A stretch of DNA of 10,832 nt from assembly GCA_002453315.1 (NCBI GenBank), contig DKGO01000027.1:1-10832 (forward strand). The letters run 5' to 3'. Positions 5,941-10,832 of this stretch are shown here, one piece after another. Both the position numbers and the translations under genes were made by a program. Source of the DNA: Caryophanales bacterium UBA6768 (GTDB taxonomy: Bacteria > Bacillota > Bacilli > Bacillales_D > Amphibacillaceae). Position 1 is the first letter of the stretch. The number at the start of each line of letters is the position of its first letter. The notes below the pieces were generated by a model. The model saw only the letters and a program-made list of their open reading frames with translations, had not been told where the DNA came from and searched no databases.

Positions 5941-6789
5941 TTGAATAATAACATTCATATTTTAGATACTTTGAAAGAAAATTACGATAATTATAGTAAT
6001 GCCGAAAGTAAGGTCGTAGATATTGTATTGTCTGAACCTAAAAAAGTAGTCAATATGAGTATTGGAAAAATTGCAAGTTTAGCGAATGTAAGTGACCCAA
6101 CAATCGTAAGGTTTTGTCGGTCATTAGGATTAGATGGTTTTCGTGAATTTAAAATTCAGCTAACTAAAGAATTAGCCGTTAGAAATCATCATGTGCACAG
6201 AGAAGTTGAGCAGGGGGATAATGCAAAAGACTATATCCAAAAAATTGGGAATTCAACTGTGCATGTTTTGTCGAATATAGTAAATATACTAGATTATAAA
6301 ATAATTGAGCAGGCAGTTTTTACATTATCGAATGCAAAATGGATTGAATTTTGGGGATTTGGGGCTTCAGCTGCCGTCGCTGAAGACATTTATCATAAAT
6401 TCTTTAGATTAGGCATCCCGTGTAACTCATATTCAGATTCCCATATGCAATGTATGTCAGCAAGCACATTAAGTAAGGAGTCTGTTGTTGTTGCTATTTC
6501 ACATACAGGTCGTTCTCGGGAACTTATTGAAAACGTAAAACTCGCCAAAGAATCTGGAGCAATCATTTTAGGAATTACCTCACCTAATTCACCATTAGCT
6601 AAAGAATGTTCACAAACGATTGATGTGGACCTTGATGAAGATACTACAGTATACACACCAATGATCTCGAGAATGTCACATCTTCTCATATTAGATATTT
6701 TAGTTGTCGGTGTATCGTTACAACGTGGCCAACATCTAACCAATCGATTAAAAAATATGAAGGAAGCACTAAAAATTAAACGAGTTTAA
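5941..6789 (+). CDS. RpiR-family transcriptional regulator with SIS domain
   Basis: The protein has 282 residues. Residues 1-77 form the RpiR-type helix-turn-helix domain: SNAESKVVDIVLSEP, then IGKIASLANVSDPTIVRFCRS (41-61) and LGLDGFREFKIQL. Residues about 120-255 form a SIS sugar-phosphate-binding domain with FWGFGASAAVAEDIYHKF (137-154) and AISHTGRSRELIENVK (185-200); Ser187 and the THxGRS-like loop are the usual phosphosugar contacts. The start is TTG, supported by GGAGTGAT (5927-5934) six bases upstream. Members bind a palindrome and respond to a phosphorylated sugar intermediate; HexR, for example, senses 2-keto-3-deoxy-6-phosphogluconate. As first gene of an operon with a TRAP importer and a pyruvate aldolase, it most likely controls that operon and itself through the dyad at 5908-5924. 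Whether it represses or activates cannot be read from sequence. Confidence 0.93.
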   Translation: MNNNIHILDTLKENYDNYSNAESKVVDIVLSEPKKVVNMSIGKIASLANVSDPTIVRFCRSLGLDGFREFKIQLTKELAVRNHHVHREVEQGDNAKDYIQKIGNSTVHVLSNIVNILDYKIIEQAVFTLSNAKWIEFWGFGASAAVAEDIYHKFFRLGIPCNSYSDSHMQCMSASTLSKESVVVAISHTGRSRELIENVKLAKESGAIILGITSPNSPLAKECSQTIDVDLDEDTTVYTPMISRMSHLLILDILVVGVSLQRGQHLTNRLKNMKEALKIKRV

Positions 6790-6804
6790 TAGGGGGAAAT
6801 TGAT

Positions 6805-7317
6805 ATGGTCGAAAAGCTGGATAATGCTTTTGTAAAGATGAATAAATTGGCAATTGGGATAATGATGGTGTTAATGTTTTCCCTTGTGATTGTAAACGTT
6901 ATCACACGCTATATATTTGGATTTTCAATCAATTGGGTAGAAGAAATTTCAAAGTTTTTAATGATATGGATAACCTTTATTGGTGCAGGATTAGCAATGA
7001 GGGGCAGTAAACATGTGGCGATAGAAATATTACAAGATTATATTCCACAAAAAATGGTGCCAATCATTCGGATCATAAATGCAATTTTAATTATTATATT
7101 TATGGGGATTTTAGCGTATCTAGGCTATCAGTATGCATTAGGGTCAATGAATAAATTAACATCTGTATTAAGATGGCCGATCGGCTATGTATATTTAGTA
7201 ATTCCAATTAGTGCAGTTTTATTTATTTTCCACATGTTATTGGACTTTCGAAGATATGTTAAAAGGGAAGAATCTGATTTGTTTGATGATCTTTTAGGGG
7301 ATGAGGGTGAAATATAA
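6805..7317 (+). CDS. TRAP transporter small membrane subunit (DctQ type)
   Basis: This 170-residue protein has four hydrophobic segments at about 14-34, 50-66, 88-110 and 126-146, the standard DctQ layout. The family pattern NVITRYIFGFSINWVEEI (31-48) followed by FLMIWITFIGAGLAMR and the GSKHVAIE loop (67-74) is complete. The small subunit sits in the cytoplasmic membrane beside the large subunit and helps receive substrate from the binding protein. ATG is preceded by AGGGGG with eight bases between, only 15 bases after the regulator stop, so the genes are cotranscribed. A cre-like sequence lies within the gene at 6890-6904. The C-terminal tail is acidic (ESDLFDDLLGDEGE). The family is certain; the substrate is not shown by this subunit. 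Confidence 0.93.
   Translation: MVEKLDNAFVKMNKLAIGIMMVLMFSLVIVNVITRYIFGFSINWVEEISKFLMIWITFIGAGLAMRGSKHVAIEILQDYIPQKMVPIIRIINAILIIIFMGILAYLGYQYALGSMNKLTSVLRWPIGYVYLVIPISAVLFIFHMLLDFRRYVKREESDLFDDLLGDEGEI
6890..6904 (+). promoter_or_regulatory. Candidate CcpA-binding cre site inside the dctQ-type gene
   Basis: TTGTAAACGTTATCA matches all fixed positions of the published Bacillus cre consensus WTGNAANCGNWNNCW, with a central palindrome AACGTT and TG/CA at the ends. It lies about 85 bases into the coding sequence. In Bacillus, cre sites within genes can halt transcription by a roadblock when CcpA is bound. An operon for an acid carbon source is a plausible CcpA target. The match is direct; binding is inferred, and a chance match within a coding region is possible. 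Confidence 0.4.
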
Positions 7318-7319
7318 AG

Positions 7320-8606
7320 ATGGCTACTATGTTAATTATTGTTTTCTTTATTGCATTAATTATTGGCCTTCCAGTTGCACTTGTGATGGGGGTAGCAACT
7401 CTTGGGGCATTTATAGCAGATGGCTCAATCCCTCTTACGGTTCTACCACAACGTATATTTAGTGGGATAAATTCATTTCCAATGATGACGATACCATTTT
7501 TTATATTAGCTGCAGATTTAATGACTGGTGGTAAATTAACTGATTTACTTATTAAATTCTCCAACAACTTAGTTGGTCATATAAGGGGAGGATTAGGACA
7601 TGTAAATGTTGTTGTAAGTACCCTTTTTGCTGGAATTAGTGGCTCGGCACTTGCTGATGCATCTGGTCCGGGAGCAGTTATTATGAGAATGATGCGTAGG
7701 GCGGGATATGATAAATATTATTCAGGGGCACTAACAGCGGCAACATCCGTTATTGGTAATATTATTCCACCTAGTATTTTAATGATCATTTATGCCTTGT
7801 CAGAAAGTAACACTTCTGTAAATGGTTTATTTCTAGCTGGTGTTATACCCGGGTTACTATTATGTATTATTTTAATGATATCTAACCACATTATATCAAT
7901 TAAAAGAGGTTATCAGTATTCTACAAAGAGGGCCTCGATTAAAAATATTATAAAAAGCTTTATGAAAGCGATCCCAGCCTTATTAATGCCTGTTATTTTA
8001 CTAGGTGGTATTTTTAGTGGCATATTTACAACGACTGAAGCTTCTGCGGTTGCTGTAGCTTATGCATTGTTAGTAGGAGTTTTTGTAACAAAAACGTTAA
8101 CGATGAAAAACTTACCCAAAATTTTCATTAATAGTTCCCTAGTCACATCATCAGTACTATTAATTGTATCAATGGGATCAGCGTTCTCGTGGGTATTAAC
8201 ATACTCACAAGTTCCACAGAAAATGGCAATTTGGATGACTGGAATAACGAGTAATTCTTTAGGTATTTTATTTTTAATAGCCATCTTTGCGTTAATTACA
8301 GGAATGTTCGTTGATACGATTCCGGCATTAATTATTTTAGTGCCTATATTGTCCCCCGTTGCATTACAAGTTGGTGTGGATCCCCTACAGGTGGCTATTC
8401 TTATCGTTACATGTTTGACAATTGGTATGCTAACCCCACCTGTGGCACCATTACTTTTTGTTGTAAGTATGGTGGGAAAATTGCGACTAGAACGATTGAG
8501 TATTGCCGTATTACCATTACTGTTCGCGGAATTAATAGTTGTACTTTTAATTATATTAATTCCAGAAATAAGTACAGCCTTACCTAAATTCTTTATGGGT
8601 AAATAA
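7320..8606 (+). CDS. TRAP transporter large membrane subunit (DctM type)
   Basis: This 428-residue, very hydrophobic protein has about 11-12 membrane segments, the usual DctM length. Family signatures are present: GLPVALVMG near the N-terminus (16-24), SFPMMTIPFFILAADLMTGG (52-71), the substrate/sodium site region TLFAGISGSALADASG (101-116), and GNIIPPSILMIIYAL (146-160); the second half repeats the theme with GMFVDTIPALIILVPI and LTPPVAPLLFVVS. It is the channel-forming part that moves substrate inward, normally with sodium, after delivery by the binding protein. The ATG is two bases after the DctQ-type stop, with GAGGGTGA (7303-7310) as ribosome binding site inside the preceding gene, so translation is closely linked. 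Confidence 0.95.
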   Translation: MATMLIIVFFIALIIGLPVALVMGVATLGAFIADGSIPLTVLPQRIFSGINSFPMMTIPFFILAADLMTGGKLTDLLIKFSNNLVGHIRGGLGHVNVVVSTLFAGISGSALADASGPGAVIMRMMRRAGYDKYYSGALTAATSVIGNIIPPSILMIIYALSESNTSVNGLFLAGVIPGLLLCIILMISNHIISIKRGYQYSTKRASIKNIIKSFMKAIPALLMPVILLGGIFSGIFTTTEASAVAVAYALLVGVFVTKTLTMKNLPKIFINSSLVTSSVLLIVSMGSAFSWVLTYSQVPQKMAIWMTGITSNSLGILFLIAIFALITGMFVDTIPALIILVPILSPVALQVGVDPLQVAILIVTCLTIGMLTPPVAPLLFVVSMVGKLRLERLSIAVLPLLFAELIVVLLIILIPEISTALPKFFMGK

Positions 8607-8613
8607 TATCTTT

Positions 8614-8622
8614 GAAAGGAGG
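8614..8622 (+). promoter_or_regulatory. Orphan strong Shine-Dalgarno, STAB-SD-like
   Basis: GAAAGGAGG lies eight bases after the DctM-type stop codon, but no ATG, GTG or TTG follows at usable distance; the next gene starts 57 bases later with its own AAAGGGAGG. The same nonamer is the core of the STAB-SD that protects the 5' end of cry3A mRNA in B. thuringiensis by 30S binding. It could mark a processed, stabilised 5' end for the binding-protein transcript, or be the remains of a lost small gene. Confidence 0.35.
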
Positions 8623-8679
8623 ATAGTAAGGTAAAAATTTAAGGCAATCTATTTTATTATATTAAAGGGAGGAATTACA

Positions 8680-9762
8680 GTGAAGAGAAATGTTGGAAAG
8701 TTACTATTTACGGCTTTAACCTTAGTTTTAATGCTTATAGTCGTAGGTTGTCAGCAAGACAGTGGAGGCTCAACGAATAGTAATGGTGACAAAGGTTCAA
8801 CGACGAATGATAGTGGTTCAAAAGACGCTAAGGTAATTAAATATGCACACTTCCAACCCGGTTCTTTAGATCAACCTAAACAGGCTGCAGCGGTAGCATT
8901 TAAATCATACGTTGAACAACAAACAAATGGTTCTATTGAAGTTGAAATTTATCCCGCAAGTCAATTAGGAGACGAACAAACGGTGATAGAGGGCCTCGAA
9001 ATGGGATCAATTCAAATGGCGGTAATGCATGACGGGCCAATTTCATCAATTTATCCAGAATCAGGTGTATTTAATCTTCCATTCTTATTTAATAGTTTAG
9101 GGGAAGCATGGTCCATTTATGACAGTGAATATACCAAGAATTTATTTGATGACATGCTTGATAAAACAGGAATTCGCGTCATGGCTCTTGCTGATAATGG
9201 AATTCGTCATTTCACAAACAGTACCAGAGAAATCCGTAGTCCCGATGATATGAAAGATTTAAAAATTAGAGTACAGCCTAGTCCTTTATATGAAAAATTT
9301 GTTGATGCTACTGGCGCAAGTCCATCAGCAGTATCATGGCCAGAACTACCAGCAGCATTACAACAAGGTGTTGTAGATGGACAAGAGAACGGGGTAACGA
9401 ATATTTTGGCAGCAAGTCTCTATGAAACTCAAGATTTTGTTACTTTAGATGGCCATGTTTACAGTTATCATGCTTATATGATTAGTGATGAATTCTTTTC
9501 TAGTTTAACAGATGATGAACAAAAAGCAATTGAGGAAGCAATAGATATTGTTAAATGGATTCACCGTGGCATGACAGCCGATCAAGACATGAATGCCGGA
9601 ACTATTTTAGCTGAACAAGGAATGACAGTTACAGAATTAACACCAGAAGAAATTGAGGTGTTTAGAGAAACTACACAACCAGTTATCGCTGAGTGGATGA
9701 GGGATGAATTTGGCGCAAAATGGGTCGATGATTTATTAGAAGAGGTAGAAAAGTTAAGATAA
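8680..9762 (+). CDS. TRAP transporter substrate-binding lipoprotein (DctP type)
   Basis: This 360-residue protein starts at GTG, chosen because AAAGGGAGG (8665-8673) ends six bases before it. A basic N-terminus, a hydrophobic stretch and the lipobox VVGC give a lipid-anchored Cys24, as expected for a Gram-positive binding protein; a Ser/Gly/Asn-rich linker to about residue 48 follows. The DctP domain starts at VIKYAHF and shows ASQLGDEQTVIEGLEMGSIQ (93-112), LKIRVQPSPLY with the carboxylate-binding Arg197 typical of the family, and ALQQGVVDGQENG (226-238) with Asn237. It captures an organic acid outside the membrane and delivers it to the two membrane subunits. The neighbouring pyruvate-aldolase genes suggest a sugar acid or hydroxy-oxo acid precursor, but the pocket does not reveal which. 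Confidence 0.93.
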   Translation: MKRNVGKLLFTALTLVLMLIVVGCQQDSGGSTNSNGDKGSTTNDSGSKDAKVIKYAHFQPGSLDQPKQAAAVAFKSYVEQQTNGSIEVEIYPASQLGDEQTVIEGLEMGSIQMAVMHDGPISSIYPESGVFNLPFLFNSLGEAWSIYDSEYTKNLFDDMLDKTGIRVMALADNGIRHFTNSTREIRSPDDMKDLKIRVQPSPLYEKFVDATGASPSAVSWPELPAALQQGVVDGQENGVTNILAASLYETQDFVTLDGHVYSYHAYMISDEFFSSLTDDEQKAIEEAIDIVKWIHRGMTADQDMNAGTILAEQGMTVTELTPEEIEVFRETTQPVIAEWMRDEFGAKWVDDLLEEVEKLR

Positions 9763-9792
9763 AACGTACTAGTATTTAAAAGGATAGGGATT

Positions 9793-9851
9793 GGGATAAA
9801 TATAGTTGGGGCTGCTAGTGTAAAACTAGGGGCTTCTGCTTTATCCCTTTT
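9793..9851 (+). terminator. Nested hairpin followed by T-run; partial terminator or attenuator
   Basis: GGGATAAA (9793-9800) pairs exactly with TTTATCCC (9840-9847), followed by TTTT. Inside, CTAGT (9815-9819) pairs with ACTAG (9825-9829) around GTAAA. Two near-identical GGGGCT(T)..TGC stretches flank the inner hairpin. It lies about 30 bases after the binding-protein stop and about 70 before the aldolase start. A weak terminator here would lower aldolase expression relative to the transporter; a regulated leader is another option. I see no clear promoter for the aldolase in the 159-base gap. Confidence 0.45.
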
Positions 9852-9921
9852 AATAAGCTAATCATTTCAAAAAGATGATAGATTGCTTTAAATTTTTGGC
9901 TAGATAGTGGGAGGGCTAGAT

Positions 9922-10569
9922 TTGCATGGGTTAAAAACTAAACAAGTATTAGCACAATTAAGAGAATACAAAATAATACCAGTTATTCGAACAAATTCAC
10001 CTGTTGATGCCTATCAAGTTGTAAGTATACTTAATGAAATTGGATTTAAAACAGTAGAAATAACAATGACAGTACCTAATGCTGCCAACCTCATCAAACA
10101 ACTCAACGATGAGAAACGTAATTTGCTTATAGGTGCAGGTACAATCATCAACAGAGAGCAAGCTGAAAAATGTATTAAGGCAGGAGCAAAATACATTGTT
10201 TCTCCATTTATGGTAGAAGAGGTATTGGAACTTTGCCTAGAGTTGGATATACCTTGTATTATGAGTGGTTTAACACCAACTGAAATTAATAATGCTTGGT
10301 TAAAGCATAGTCCTGCTATTAAAGTTTTTCCTATACATTCTATGGGTGGTTCCGAATACCTTAAATCTTTAAAAGCCATATTCCCCACAATTCCATTAGT
10401 TCCCACCGGCGGTGTCAATTTGAATAATATAGACGACTATTTAAAAGCTGGTGCAGAATTTGTAGGTGTAGGTAATGACCTTGTCAATATTGATTTAGTT
10501 AATAATGATATCAATCGGATAAAAGAGATTGGTATGAGATTTTTAGATAAAGTATTTGAACATAATTAG
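9922..10569 (+). CDS. eda: KDPG/KHG-family pyruvate aldolase
   Basis: I place the start at TTG 9922, because GGGAGGG (9909-9915) lies six bases before it; an in-frame GTG at 9907 would overlap that site. The product has 215 residues, a single class I aldolase TIM barrel. Matching E. coli Eda by one-residue offset: Glu46 (general base) in VEITMT, Thr74 in GAGT, Schiff-base Lys134 in IKVFPI, and the phosphate-loop PTGGV (161-165) are present. Two contacts differ: the position of Arg49 is Thr50, and the phosphate-binding Ser184 is Asn185 (GVGNDL). Normally the family splits 2-keto-3-deoxy-6-phosphogluconate or 4-hydroxy-2-oxoglutarate into pyruvate plus an aldehyde. The changes make a non-phosphorylated or unusual substrate possible, so the symbol marks family only. 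The next gene follows after 14 bases. Confidence 0.88.
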   Translation: MHGLKTKQVLAQLREYKIIPVIRTNSPVDAYQVVSILNEIGFKTVEITMTVPNAANLIKQLNDEKRNLLIGAGTIINREQAEKCIKAGAKYIVSPFMVEEVLELCLELDIPCIMSGLTPTEINNAWLKHSPAIKVFPIHSMGGSEYLKSLKAIFPTIPLVPTGGVNLNNIDDYLKAGAEFVGVGNDLVNIDLVNNDINRIKEIGMRFLDKVFEHN

Positions 10570-10583
10570 GAGGAGAAGAAACA

Positions 10584-10832
10584 ATGACATACTCGAAAGA
10601 AATAATTGAACATTTTAAAAATATGGCAACAGCTTCAGTTGCAGATGCAGTTGACCAAGTTGTAGGATCAACAGGATATATGGATTATGAAATCAAACCA
10701 CGTATTAACGATAACACGATTGTCGGTCCCGCTGTTACTGTTAAAGAAGTAAAAACAGATGAAAAATTACCACCTGAACATGCACTTCAAGCAATTGATG
10801 TATCTGAAGATGGAAGTATCCTTGTTATTGAG
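10584..10832 (+). CDS. RraA-like family protein, N-terminal part, cut by window end
   Basis: ATG at 10584 with GGAGGAG (10569-10575) eight bases upstream opens a frame of 83 residues that runs off the window. The start TASVADAVDQ (residues 16-25), the GPAVTVKE segment (48-55) and HALQAIDVSEDGSILVIE (66-83) are the pattern of the RraA-like fold. That family includes the RNase E inhibitor RraA and, more often in operons like this, metal-dependent 4-hydroxy-4-methyl-2-oxoglutarate or 4-carboxy-4-hydroxy-2-oxoadipate aldolases and oxaloacetate decarboxylases. The deciding motif (Arg and metal-binding Asp near the middle of the protein) lies beyond the window. The position directly behind a pyruvate aldolase in a TRAP operon favours a catabolic enzyme over an RNase E inhibitor. 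It is often annotated as a demethylmenaquinone methyltransferase, which is a misnomer. Confidence 0.82.
   Translation, partial: MTYSKEIIEHFKNMATASVADAVDQVVGSTGYMDYEIKPRINDNTIVGPAVTVKEVKTDEKLPPEHALQAIDVSEDGSILVIE

Noticed and set aside
9815..9829. Second operator for the RpiR regulator at CTAGT-GTAAA-ACTAG
   Set aside because: It shares GTAAAACTA with the promoter-proximal dyad but the half-site spacing is longer by two bases and there is no promoter next to it; better explained as the inner stem of the hairpin.
9907..9921. GTG at 9907 as aldolase start
   Set aside because: It would lie on top of the GGGAGGG ribosome binding site; TTG at 9922 has ideal spacing, and the resulting 215 residues align with E. 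coli Eda at a constant one-residue offset.
1..10832. CRISPR arrays, tRNA or rRNA genes, intact insertion sequences
   Set aside because: No regularly spaced repeat series, no cloverleaf-like or rRNA-like stretch, and no transposase frame were seen on reading both strands.

Overview
The window looks like a chromosomal segment of a low-GC Gram-positive bacterium of the Bacillaceae. The grounds are AT-rich codon use, strong AGGAGG-type ribosome binding sites, several TTG and GTG starts, a sigma-A promoter with TATAAT and an extended -10, a lipoprotein-type binding protein, and a diverged copy of a long palindromic repeat that I recall from many Bacillaceae genomes. The exact genus cannot be told from the sequence.

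Left half (1-5318, all minus strand). A small unrecognised gene runs off the left edge (1-202). An AT-rich gap with a probable terminator (350-387) separates it from a two-gene ABC exporter operon (463-2328 and 2325-4049). The two half-transporters overlap by 4 bases and form an asymmetric heterodimer: one carries a degenerate Walker B and H-loop, the other a degenerate signature motif. Upstream of these lies a PbuE-like MFS efflux pump (4158-5318). This half is an efflux region.

Middle (5319-5940). About 620 bases contain no intact gene. They hold a candidate MFS promoter/operator, a pair of 11-bp direct repeats, a roughly 120-bp imperfect palindrome of Bacillaceae repeat type, what looks like the wreck of a RelB/RelE-type toxin-antitoxin pair, and a good sigma-A promoter with a palindromic operator for the rightward operon.

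Right half (5941-10832, all plus strand). This is a tightly packed catabolic operon: an RpiR-family regulator with a SIS domain, the three parts of a TRAP transporter (small DctQ-type and large DctM-type membrane proteins, DctP-type binding lipoprotein), a KDPG/KHG-type pyruvate aldolase, and the start of an RraA-like protein cut by the right edge. The layout suggests import of an organic or sugar acid by the TRAP system, cleavage by pyruvate-type aldolases, and control by a phosphosugar-sensing regulator plus possibly CcpA (a cre-like site lies inside the dctQ-type gene).

Points most worth a second look are the HexR-like operator in front of the RpiR gene, two active-site changes in the aldolase (Arg to Thr and phosphate-site Ser to Asn) that question the textbook substrate, the pairing of that aldolase with an RraA-like protein, an orphan STAB-SD-like site before the binding-protein gene, and a nested hairpin between the transporter and enzyme genes.
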